A DNA stretch of 64,000 bases, from contig MU839832.1 of NCBI GenBank assembly GCA_030411725.1, positions 806,001-870,000 of the forward strand. Reading direction: 5' to 3'. A model generated the notes under the pieces. It ran no database searches. It was not told the DNA's origin and was given only the letters and a program-made list of their open reading frames with translations. Within the stretch, counting starts at the first letter, position 1; each line of letters begins with the position of its first letter. A program made the translations under genes and the position numbers. Of this stretch, positions 21,975 to 32,229 are shown piece after piece. The DNA comes from Echria macrotheca. Lineage: Eukaryota > Ascomycota > Sordariomycetes > Sordariales > Schizotheciaceae.

Positions 21975-23092
21975 AGAATAGTCACGACATGGCAACCCCA
22001 CATGATCTCGGAGGAGGTCTAGGGAGCGAGTGTAATGGGGACGAATGGTCAGCAGCCAGCATGCGATCGGCTCTCTCTGGGTTAAATCTGGGCTTTGGCG
22101 AGCGGCAGCTGTGCTCTAAAAAGCAAAACAAGTGTTTCATAATTCATTTCAACGAGAGTTCGTCGGACATGGTCTTGTGTTTTCGGTCTGCTTGCGACAC
22201 GTGGTGGGGAAAATGGTTTGGCCGGTGGAAATGGGGAAAGCAAAATGGGTTCATGAAGTTGCTTTTGCCGAGGAGGCCACATTCTTCGCTTTGACATGTG
22301 TGTACAGGTAGACGGGTTGATTTGAGTTTTCTGCCTTGGAAGCTGTGGTTTTTGTGACTAGTGATTGACCCCCACGGATGTCTCATGGATGTATGTCCCT
22401 GGATGCGGCTGCAAGATGTTGTGCATGTGCATGTGTTGTCCGGTGATGGACTTGTGTATTTTGGGGTTTCTAGGAATATCGGGTTGCTGACCATGTCTAG
22501 GTAGTGTCTTTGTTGATTGCTGTGCGTGTTGGTATTTTGGTTTCTGTGAATGTTGTGCTGTGGACCAGTCTAGTCAATGTCCTTGTGGGTTGCTGTGCGT
22601 GTTGGTATTTTCGGGGTTCTAGCAATGTTGGGGTTGCAGACCATGTGGAAGTCAATGTCTTTGTTAGATATCTCTTGTTAAGGTATCCACTCATTCCATT
22701 GTTTGAGTATCTCTTGAGATCTCTGTTCTTTGTGTACTTTTTGGGGAGACAGCACAACAATGCTATTATGAGTTGAGCTACTTTTGTTCAGTCTCCTTTG
22801 GAGAGCTGTTGGGGAATATATTTAAGATCTGTGATGGATCATTTTCGATGTAGTCTTGTGCCTCTTTCATCATCAGCTTTTGCTGGGGTTTGTCTGTGCT
22901 TGTACCACTTGCTTCCCTTCCCCTTTAGTCTCCCGTCGTTTTCGAGAGCCTTCTGTCTCTCTGTCTCTCTCTGACTGCGGAAAGGGATTGCCGGGACTGA
23001 TCTGATCAGATATCTGACGACTACGAGTAACGGGTATAGGTCAAAGAAAGAAAGGTAAGTCAGGGAATCTAGAGGAGAACCTGAAGAAAAGT
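21975..23092. other. STM1 3' flank, minisatellite and next promoter
   Basis: Contains the imperfect tandem repeat listed at 22453-22672 and CT-rich sequence (TCTGTCTCTCTGTCTCTCTC) near 22.95 kb that probably belongs to the promoter or leader of the gene at 23093. No other gene seen. Confidence 0.6.
22453..22672 (+). repeat. Imperfect minisatellite, about 3 copies
   Basis: Three diverged copies of a roughly 73-80 nt unit. Each copy runs GGTATTTT-GG-TTCT, then a GTTG/TGCTG stretch, GACCA, a TAGTCAATGTC-like block and TTGCTGTGCGTGTT. GT-rich on the forward strand; no coding sense. Confidence 0.7.
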
Positions 23093-23947
23093 ATGGCTTC
23101 GCCTACGACCGACAACCTCCTCATCCCAAGCAACATCCCCTTGCCCCCGTCACCTGTACTTGATCTTCCCCCCAACCAGGAGGAGGCCAGCACTACTGAC
23201 ACGGGAGAAGGGAAAGAGGAAGGGGGGGATACAGCAACAGAAGGGCAAAAAGAATGGCCACGCTGCAAAACATGCGGCCGTCTAGTCCGCCACTTCTTCC
23301 CCGCCCCGCTGAGCACCAGTCCCCTCCCCATTTCTTCCGTTTCCACTCCCAAGCCCACTCCCATGCCCAAAGGGCTCACCACCGGCAACCTGGGCAAGAC
23401 GGTCCAGGCAGAGACGGGAACGAGCCGGATCAGCGCGCGCGGTATGTTCTTCGTTGGACCGCCGTCTGTTGTAGACGATTCCGGGTCTGAGTATGATGAG
23501 GAGGTAAGGGAGGTAAGGGGTATGGCATACGAGGTCGAGATATCGAGCGTGTATTTCGTTTCCGAGTCCTCGTCTGGTGGGCCCTCGTCTGGTGGTCCGT
23601 CGTCTTCCGGTCCCTCCGGATCTGCTCGTCCTGGAACTGGTCCTGGACCGGCTGGACCAGGATCTGGATCTGTTGGTACAAGAGTACAACAAGGATATAC
23701 AATCCCGTACTCGTCACCTCCCTTCAGACCGTGCATGCAAATGGGCGAGGAAATCTTGGGCGGTTCTGGTTCGTCATCTTCTGATGGCAGCAGCGGACCG
23801 TCCATCTCCACCAACATGGCAGACCGTCGGTGGGAGTATGAGTCGTTTCCACCCTTTCATCAGGATGCTGGGTGTTGTTGCTTTTTGTAAGTATCACACC
23901 CCTCCCCTTGATAATCCCTTTGCTTTTCTAGATTGATCATGCCCTAA
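23093..23947 (+). CDS. Small Pro/Ser-rich protein with cysteine tail
   Basis: Family not recognised. ATG 23093 opens a 265-codon frame with C-rich third positions typical of neighbouring exons. Visible elements are an acidic, Thr/Glu-rich N-terminal third, a single CKTC motif followed by GRLVRHFFP, an acidic SGSEYDEE patch, a Gly/Pro/Ser run and a C-terminal CCCFL. The unspliced frame stops at 23888-23890. That stop lies inside a consensus GTAAGT donor at 23887; removing 23887-23931 would replace the tail by CCCFLLIMP with a stop at 23945-23947. The last four residues of the unspliced form (CCFL) fit a CaaX box with X=Leu, and the neighbouring Cys could be palmitoylated, so membrane attachment is possible. 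An opposing frame (23041-23817) is also open. The gene is convergent with the MFS gene. Confidence 0.5.
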
Positions 23948-24171
23948 ATTGAGATTTCCTTCCAGGATAAACTGACAGAGGACTTAGACATCACTGCCAA
24001 CTCGGATATATTCCATCCATGTTTGGTCAGGTTACCATGCGCCCTAGCATTGGAATACATTTATTTCTACCATTGATTCCATTTGACCCCTTGTGTATAC
24101 TCGTGATAACCATACATGTACATACCCATGCTTCCCATGTTGTCACACCATCTAGAATAAACAAACACACG

Positions 24172-26043
24172 CTAATGATGCCGATTCCTAGCCGCTCTGC
24201 CAATATCAATGCCCACACTGGCCGCCAACAACACACCGTTGAACACAGCCATCATGTAAAACGGCGCCCCTGTCGACCACTTGTCAAACAGATAACCCCC
24301 CAGTTTCGTCAGCAACAGGATGGCCAGCCCGCCACACCACGAATAGACACCCGCCACAGATCCCTTGAGCCGGATCCTCGACACCGTATCCTCAGGCAAT
24401 ACCGCCGAATTCTCCAACAAAGGGGCTGTCTCGTCCCGGCCATCCACCGGCTCAATCACCGTCTCTTGATCACCATTAGGCCTCGTCAGGACATTGACAA
24501 TGTCCACCTTGAGCACGCCCCGTCCGAGAGACCCGAGACTACAAACAATCGCGCCAATCTGGCTGATACCAATCAACGCGGCAAACAAAAACACCACTGG
24601 ACCACCGCCGCGACCATCCTTATTGTCAAATTCGGGGCTCTGCAACCGCGGAAACGCGAGATATCCGACAATGCCAAACGTGGTCGCCACCAGAATCGGG
24701 TAGTTCACCTTGCCGGTGCGGCTCGACATGTAGCCGAACACAGGAGCACATATAAGACCCATCAGCTGCGCGACTCCGGTGAGGATCGAGGCCAGGATGT
24801 ATGCTTTCCGACACTCCTCCTTGAGCTTGTCGTTGGGGTCGTTCGGAGATCCCTTGCAAAAGCCGTTATCGATGAAAAAAGTGTTGATAAAAAGCGGCAT
24901 AAAGAGAGATATCGCAACGGTCGATGCGCGCGCAACAAAGCCGCCGAGGTAGCCCAGAGCGATCTCCGAGTCGGTGAAGCCCAGCCGGACCGAGTCTTTG
25001 AGGAGATGCCAGTAGGGCAAGATCTTCTGTAATCTCGTTAGACAAGCTTTGAGTCTCCTAGACATACAACATACGCTCTTTGGCGCACCCGCGTGCTGCG
25101 AAGCCGAACCGTCAGGGGCCGTCCCCTGAAGCCCCAACAGTGTGCGCCAGCCCTTGCCCTCTTCGCCCCTGAGTCCGCGCAGGCCAAAGAAGACAAACAC
25201 AGCAACGAGGAACGACACAGTGCCGACCACGTAGAAGCTGTACTGGACTGCCTGCGCCATCGTGACACCTTCGATTGGGGCGAAGCGGGAGGTGAGCGGA
25301 AGAAACAGCGTTAGCGCAACCAATGCGCCGCACCCCGTAAAGAGCCCGACGTATCCAGCGAGAATCGGAGGCTTCCCCCGCGAATTTTCTTCAGCCGATG
25401 TGTTCCCATCGTCGGAGTTCGTGTGGTTGCTCATGCTGCTGTTCCGGAAGCGCTCGGGCGTGATGGTGACTTCAGAGTCCACGGACAGCGCTACACTAGC
25501 GCGCGCCGTCGCCGTCGACGGTTTCGGGGTCTCGGCGGCCGGTCCGGTCTCGTCGGTAAGGGAGGGAAGAATAGCCGTCACCATCGTCGCCCTAGGAACA
25601 AAGTTAGCTGGTGCGCGAATTCGATCCTCCAGCCAAGCTTACGCTGCCGTTGCGCCCACCGCAAAGAAGATGCGGGCGAGAAGAAGCTGTGGGTAGACAT
25701 TGCGCGCCTGGACAAACAGGAACAACGACAACCCGATGACGGTATAGCCGGTGACAGCGACGAAGCGGACACCACTGCGGTCCGAGATCAACCCCCAAAG
25801 CGGGCACGCGATGAGGGCTACAACCTCATCCACGAATCCGAGAGTGCCGACAATGTCGCCGACGCCGTCCTTGACTCCGATGAGGTTGGTTATGACGAAG
25901 GACACGCTGCTGTTGAGGAAGACGAGGAACGAGATGCTGAAGAGCGAGATGCCCAGGAGGTACGTCAGCGCCTGCAGTGGTGTTGTCGACGTCGAGAAGG
26001 GCAGCAGCCGTAGTAGCCGCTGCGCGCGACTGGGCTCCGCCAT
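24172..26043 (-). CDS. Major facilitator superfamily transporter
   Basis: Three exons (25643-26043, 25075-25591, 24172-25026) give 590 aa; 606 if the second, 48-nt intron is retained. Many hydrophobic helices are visible, in two blocks. The first block carries a GLISDRSGVRFVAVTGY loop, which is the MFS motif A position between TM2 and TM3. A central hydrophilic Ser/Thr/Glu-rich loop (about residues 150-220) separates ATAAATMVTAILP from the next helices. The second block has an analogous GYMSSRTGKVNYP loop. Substrate cannot be told from sequence; similar fungal proteins are unassigned. The first splice restores ATAAATMVTAIL, a continuous helix. It is divergent from the sideroflexin gene with a 458-bp shared promoter region. 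A membrane role is certain, the cargo is not. Confidence 0.87.
25027..25074 (-). other. Probable in-frame 48-nt intron
   Basis: Read on the reverse strand: GTATGT donor, CTAAC branch site and TTACAG acceptor inside the MFS coding frame. Splicing gives GAPKS-KILPYW; retention adds 16 residues starting VCCMSRR. Confidence 0.78.
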
Positions 26044-26501
26044 TGCGTCGAGAGACTGTGGTTGCTCGTGGTATCCCGGGTTCGTTTACATGGCGGTGGG
26101 CAAAACACGCGTGTTTGTCTTTCGCGTCCTGACTGCAATTAACTGTACGGTTTTAACTGTACGGTTTAGCTCTCTGGATGAATGCGGGACAGTGAAGCTT
26201 GGAGCCGACAGCAACTTTCCACCCCTGTTCAACCCCGGGCAGCAGCGGCCTTAGCCCCGCCTCAGTGCGACACCGACGTCGGAGTCATCGTTTTAGGCCG
26301 TTGATTGCTTCACCGCCTGCTTCACCTCGAGATAACAAATCTTGAAAGATCAATTGCTCCGGCGCCACTTGTGCTACTGCCATCCGAGGCCGGCAGACAC
26401 AAATAGGGGCATCGGGTCCCGTTTCTGCCAATTTACTGCTTTGTATCGGGGTCGGCGCCGTCAGAATCCTCTTTGCGCCGTGGTGACCGCCCACAACCAC
26501 C
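26044..26501. promoter_or_regulatory. Divergent promoter MFS / sideroflexin
   Basis: Head-to-head intergenic region. Contains the exact 14-bp tandem duplication at 26139-26166, positioned about 100 bp from the MFS start. No other gene. Confidence 0.6.
26139..26166 (+). repeat. Exact 14-bp tandem duplication
   Basis: TTAACTGTACGGTT occurs twice head to tail without mismatch in the divergent promoter. A duplicated factor-binding site is possible; the factor is not known. Confidence 0.8.
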
Positions 26502-27687
26502 ATGTCGTCCTCTCTTCCCGGCGCGAGGGCGCTTCCCGAGTCGCAATATGACCTCAATACATACTGGGGGCGCGTAAAGCATACGGTTGGCATAACGGAT
26601 CCGAGGTGAGAATACCTACGGGAAAGTAATCGGGACAATTGGGCCAAGAACTGACTGAGTCGACAGCACCCTACTTGTGGGCAAGACCGGCCTCGAGCAA
26701 GCCAAGAAACTCCTTATATCGTACAAGACGGGAGAGACAAAAGAAATGACACCGGAGCTATGGAGGGCAAAGAGGATTATCGACTCGACATTACATCCCG
26801 GTAGGTTTGTTAGGACAGACATATCGAGTGGTCCTTGCTTACACTGGCCCTGGCAGACACCGGTGAACCGGTCTTCCTGCCCTTCAGGATGTCCTGTTTT
26901 GTATTATCAAACTTGGTCGTGACGGTCGGCATGTTGACGCCAAACCTCAGCGTATGTGCTCTTGTGACCCATATGGCAAGGAGACTGACAGGAACAGAAC
27001 CGCGGAACGATTGCCTGGCAAGTAGCCAACCAGTCCCTGAACGTTGCCATCAACTACTCCAATGCCAACAAGTCCTCGCCCCTTTCGTGGTCCAAGATCG
27101 CCCAGTCCTACTTCCTCGCCGTGGGCGCCTCATGCTCCGTAGCCGTGGGCCTCAACAGCATTGTCCCCCGACTCAAGCGCGTATCCCCCTCGACGCGCAT
27201 GGTCCTCGGCCGCCTCGTGCCTTTTGCCGCCGTTGCCAGTGCCGGTTTCCTCAATGTCTTCCTGATGCGCGGCGAGGAGATGCGCACGGGCATCGACGTC
27301 TTCCCAGTGCTTTCGGAATCGGACAAGGCGAAACTGGCGGCAGAAGGCAAGGGTGAGGGCGAGGTTGCCAGCTTGGGCAAGAGCAAGAAGGCCGCCACGC
27401 TGGCCGTGGTCGAGACGGCGTTCAGCCGCGTCTTTAACAGCTCGCCCATCATGGTCCTTCCGCCGCTTATCCTCATCCGACTGCAGAGCCGCGAGTGGCT
27501 GCGTCGTAACCCGCGTTTGACGATGCCTGTCAACCTCGGGCTCATTCTCGTTACCAGCTACGTTGCTCTGCCGCTCGCACTTGCGGCGTTCCCGCAGCGG
27601 CAACAGGTGAAGGCAGAGAGCCTGGAGGAGGAGTTCCACGGCAGGGGGGGCGAAAGGGGTCTTGTGGTGTTCAACCGTGGTATATGA
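26502..27687 (+). CDS. FSF1: Sideroflexin (mitochondrial serine/amino-acid carrier)
   Basis: Four exons (26502-26605, 26667-26800, 26857-26951, 26998-27687) give 340 aa, the normal sideroflexin length. Signature blocks are STLLVGKTGLEQAKKLL, the HPDTGE-x6-PFRM element at about residues 79-91, and the hallmark WQVANQSLNVAINYSNAN (118-135). Four to five hydrophobic segments follow (MLTPNL; YFLAVGASCSVAVGLN; LVPFAAVASAGFLNVFLMR; PVNLGLILVTSYVALPLALAAFP). Sideroflexins sit in the inner mitochondrial membrane; mammalian SFXN1 moves serine for one-carbon metabolism and yeast Fsf1 is the fungal counterpart. There is no cleavable presequence, as is usual for the family. The polar loop with SLGKSKKAAT before the penultimate segment is longer than I would expect. 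Start: first ATG, in good CACC context. Confidence 0.93.
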
Positions 27688-30600
27688 TGACGGATATCTT
27701 CAATCTGGAGTCTCTGGAGCGATTTCTCGGAATACTACGCATAAGCCAGGTGTTACGGATTTCCGGTTCCCTTTCGGTGATTGTTTAAAAGTGTGTTTCC
27801 AGCTACGTTTGTGGCGCACACTCCTGTATATAGAGATAAATCGGTGTCAGTCCTTCCTAGAGGGCGTTGCATTAGAGCGAAGCGTGGTTCTCCATATAGA
27901 GTGCCGTGTGACCATCTGTGAATATAAGCCCCTGATTTTGGTCACGTCAAGGTTTCTCTCAACGTTTCTTGTGGACAGCCGGCTAGTCAGAGCATTTGCC
28001 CTGTCTATTTTTACACAGAACGAAGGGAGATACCGGTGAGTAGACGCAACTCGGATTCATACCTAATGGCGAGACGCTACTCGTCTGCAGTTGAGTATTT
28101 CTGTTCAACCTAACGCTCGGAAGTCTGGCGTCTCCTTTCCGTCGAGGCTGGGTCAGAGATATATAGACCTGATCGACTTCCCGCACAAACGGACAAGCAT
28201 TGACTGTTTGCTATCTGTCGGTGGCCACAAGGAACAACAGCAAGAAAAACTGTCTGAGCTGATCCCTCTGGTCGTATTTAGCTTTCTCGTAGCACGAAAT
28301 ACCCATAGATGAGGTATCGATTTCGTTCCAGAAGCATACAGATTTACAAAAGAAAGCATACAGAGTTTAGAAATACGTTTCAAGGGGGAAACATAGTATA
28401 TGTTGCCGAAAAAATGATCACTAGGCAACCAGAGGGCAGCGTTACTCACCGAGCGGCTGGATCGTCGACAACCAATTTGAAGCAAGTCTCAGATAGCCCA
28501 GTAGAAAGACAGACAGAGAATAAAACTTGGACGGGAAATGAAACGACGAGACAGGACTCGACGCGAACGAGACACGTGCGGAACCGCCACCATTTTTCTA
28601 TCAAAAACATTTCAACCTCGCTAAAATACCGTGGTTTATGCAAACGGCAGTTGGCCATCTTTTTTGACGCTGCCCTCCCTTGTTGGGATGGACGGTACTT
28701 GTATGCCCCGTGTTATTATTAACCTTTCCAAATCTGTCAAGATATATCTCCTAAACCTGGGACGGTGTTTACATGGCGACAGAAACTCGGTGACTACGGA
28801 AGAACCGTGATCCAAGTTCGACTGATGCCGTATAAAGAGGCAACTGGCACACAAAAGAGACAGCATCTCTGATCACATCAGCAATCCAGGACCTGCACAA
28901 TGTCGGGGAATAGCTGCCGTGCTGCACAGGCTGGCCGTCAGCGGCTGAGGACACCCTGACGTAGGAATGCAACGAAAATGTTTCTTGGTGGTTGTCATCA
29001 TTCAGTAATGGGTAGGAAGCAGGCATCGCTCTCCGTACGGTGACGACGCTGTGGCACGGCGGACATGGCTGACCAACTTCCATTCCCATTAAATCATGCG
29101 GGGGGCTTCATGGAAGTCATTATCGAGACGAAATAATTGTGTAGGTATTCCGACAGCATATCAACGGCTGTGTCCCGTCATCGAGCACTTGCCGCCTGGT
29201 CGCCCCCCTCCATCCATCGTCCATCCTCCATCCCGCTTCGGTAATAGGGTCGTATGGTGGGGAAAAGGCTCACGGGGAGAGGTGGGAACAACATCGCCAC
29301 CCATTGTGTCAACTTTGCCCTGTCAGGCCACAGGACATTACAACTACTACTGCACGCAAAAAAGGGAGACTGCACAGATCTGTGGAAATAAAGAGTATCT
29401 GCCTATCGGTCAAAAAGTCCCTTTTGAGCCTCGAAGGGTCGTGGGGTCGATCCACCACTAAAGCCACTGCAGCGTTTGGCCACCAAGGAGTGCGGGGCTG
29501 CCCGCTCACTCTCACTCACAGCGACACCCAAGGAGTCGAGCACTTCAACGTGAACGTCAACATCTGGGCCCGTTGAGGACGACAAAAATCCATCGACCCA
29601 TTTCGAAGCGGACAAGCCTACGGCGGAGCAAGGAACGCTTGATATCCGGGCCCCAAACGTAGGCACCCAGCAAAACGAAGGGATTCGAAACCAGGTCTTT
29701 CTCGATCGATACCGGGAAAGCCTCTGCCATGACTCCATGTTTCGACAAAAGTGCCGGCTGGCTGTCTGTTCCTGACGGCTGGATTTCTGCACCGGCAGGC
29801 GTGGTTGGCTGGCAAGCTGGCAATTGGGCAGATCACGCGGCTTTCCCTGGTTCGTCACAGGATTTCTCGAAGTGCGTGCAAAAAGGGTCGCGGGGTCGTG
29901 TCGCGGTTCGACGTCCGCTTGACACTGGCAGGACTGGGCTGTTTCCCCGACAAAGCCACGCCCGCCGCTCACAACGCATGCGGGAGCGCGCTAGATCGCA
30001 TCTCGTGCATTGCATTCGCGGGCTCGTTGGAGGCATCCCCTCGTTGGTTTGCAGCCTTTCCAATGACGGAAAACTCAGGGTCGTCCTCTTGGCTGGTCGT
30101 GGCCGTCGTCTGCCGAAAGGCATCGACGTCGACGCGGCGCCAGCCCCGCTCATCAATCTCTGAGCTTCTTGATTCCTCGAGATAATGCACTGGGAATCCA
30201 GACAACAAGGTCAACTGCCATCAAGCGCGCTGCCGTTTCGACAGACGCCAGGCCCCCAACTGTGCCGCTTGCGGAGCTGCACGCCGCAGCTGCCCCTCTC
30301 CTTGGGACGGGGATCACTCGACGGCAGGCTCGGCGGGATCACGGCAACGTCAACTACAAGCCCCAAATGGCCTGGCTAGCCGCGACAATTTTGGCTCGTT
30401 GCGTGATATCTTGTTATAAATCTATCCGGCTCCCGTTACTCGGGACCCAAGCGGCAAGTCGCTCGGATTTTACTCCCAGGACGGTGTCAAAATGTGTTGG
30501 AAGTCTTGTGCAGGACGCTTTCCTCAGCGCGCCATGCAGTGGCTGGCCAACCAGCGCGTGCATCGGCCGGGAGGGGTTCGGTCACTTCGCGATGGGCTAT

Positions 30601-32229
30601 CAGGGTGATATTCTTCCATGTTAAGGCTCGTCGGGCCAGTCCCATTGGCAGCTGAGAGTCGCCAGCGCCCGTCGCCAGAGCGTGCTGGAGGGTAGCACAA
30701 TGAGTCGCCAGGATGAAAACATTTGGGGGAGACGCTTTTGTCTAGCCTGATGCCATGCTCTTTTCCGGCATGTTAATTCCACTGCAAAAGAGCTGAGGTC
30801 GGCCGGCCGGGGATCATTTGCTGCCCGACAATGACAATGCATTCATGATGGCGGAAATCCTCATGATGTCAGGGAGCGCAGTCGGAAACATTCCGGCGCA
30901 TCACGGCCAGCGAGAGTTTGGGGATCAGCCACCGGATAGGCAGACGGAAAACTCGAGGAATCGCGAATGAAACATTGGCCGGCGCATTGTGTTTTGTCCA
31001 TTTGCCAAAACAAAAAGACAGCTCAAAGCGATAGATATACACGAGGCAAGGGGGCATCTGCTAGAATTAATATCGACGCTGGACGCAGCCGAGGGCAGAT
31101 ATTGAAGGGAGGCACAAAATCCGCCTCCCGCATGCGAAATCTCTCAACCCTCCCGAAAGATCAGGCAGGTGGTTGAGATGGTTTATCCGAGCGACAGCCC
31201 ACAGCAACGCATCGCGGCACGCTAGGCCCAAAGGAACAGGACCGGTGCTTGGTTGCGGGATGGTAAGTGGTCAGCATGCCAGTTTATTTGGGTGTGATTT
31301 CGGGGTTCGAGTTGGATGTGAGAAGTGGACGGGAGGGCGGGGCTCGCGGGTGAGAAATTAGGGACTGCTCTGTTTCTTGCGCACTGTACCTGAGTGACCA
31401 GAGCCTGTTACGGACGCTGCGTGCCTCAGCATTCAGGCGCTTCCCGCCCAGCACGCCTCCCTGAGGCGCTGTCAAGAGTTCCGACAGAAGGGACAGCCAG
31501 AACGTGCAAAGAGACCCATGTCGCGAGGTTAGCCACACTGTGTCACGCTTGGTGCTGGCAGCAAAACACGCCGTTCCAACTCGACCTGCCCGGGAGCCCG
31601 GGAGAGAAGCAGCGTTTGTGTTGTGGGAATATCATTTTTATCTTCATCCCAAGGTGCAGCGTATTTTGGTTCCAGCTTCCGCGAAGGAGCAAAACGTGCG
31701 GAAGTAAACTGTCGATTGGAGCCAGCACAAGAAGCTGCCTCGCCCTGACCCTCCAAGCGAAACATTCTCGGGCAATCAACCGCTCCATCCGGCGCAGCAC
31801 AGCGCCGTAACCCCAAAGACCCAGCGCCCCTTACGCCAGGCTCTGGGCAGTGGCCACAAGCGCAGCGCTGCGGGCCTCTGCGGACCGACGGCTACACACC
31901 TTTCCAGTCCTCGTCGCCGGCCTGCAAAATCTTGCAAACACACAAACCAACAGACCTCGAGAGGCTTCTGTCTCTGTCGACATCGACCCTGCCATTGATC
32001 TCAATGCTTCTGATCGAGTAGACGCCTTCCTCCGGAGGCCACTGCAGCCCGGGACGAAGCCGCAAGCCTGAGTGACAGCGACAAGTCTCTCAGGCGTTTG
32101 ACAGGACGCCGGTGCAAAGTTGGCAACCGAACCTGCATCCAACTCCACCGACTGCGCTGAGAGAGCACCCGCGAAACACGCTCACAATCTGCCGTCGACA
32201 TCTGACAGCTCGTCGTCGACGACAGGAAG
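27688..32229. other. 4.5-kb gene-poor region upstream of LAMMER kinase
   Basis: No family-like frame or splice chain was found. About 27.7-28.8 kb looks less GC-rich than its surroundings and includes the sideroflexin 3' flank. A CCATC/CATCC run lies near 29.2 kb. From about 31.8 kb the sequence looks like the kinase leader and carries one short uORF (32004-32021). Open frames of 130-190 codons near 28.4 and 29.4-30.2 kb have no supporting features. Confidence 0.5.
32004..32021 (+). promoter_or_regulatory. Short uORF upstream of LAMMER kinase
   Basis: ATG CTT CTG ATC GAG TAG, five codons, 209 nt before the kinase ATG. I see no further ATG between it and the start. Its presence in the mRNA is assumed, not shown. 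Confidence 0.35.

Noticed and set aside
23041..23817. 258-aa reverse open frame opposite the cysteine-tail gene
   Set aside because: Forward frame has a good ATG and more plausible motifs (CKTC, CCCFL), but the choice of strand is not certain without transcripts.
24019..25032. 337-aa forward open frame
   Set aside because: Antisense shadow of the MFS transporter, whose helices and introns are clear on the other strand.
28309..28722. 137-aa forward frame in the 4.5-kb gap
   Set aside because: Begins with ATG but has random-looking composition in a less GC-rich stretch and no domain features.
29403..30185. Overlapping 140-190-codon frames on both strands
   Set aside because: Mutually overlapping, no conserved features; likely GC-driven chance frames.
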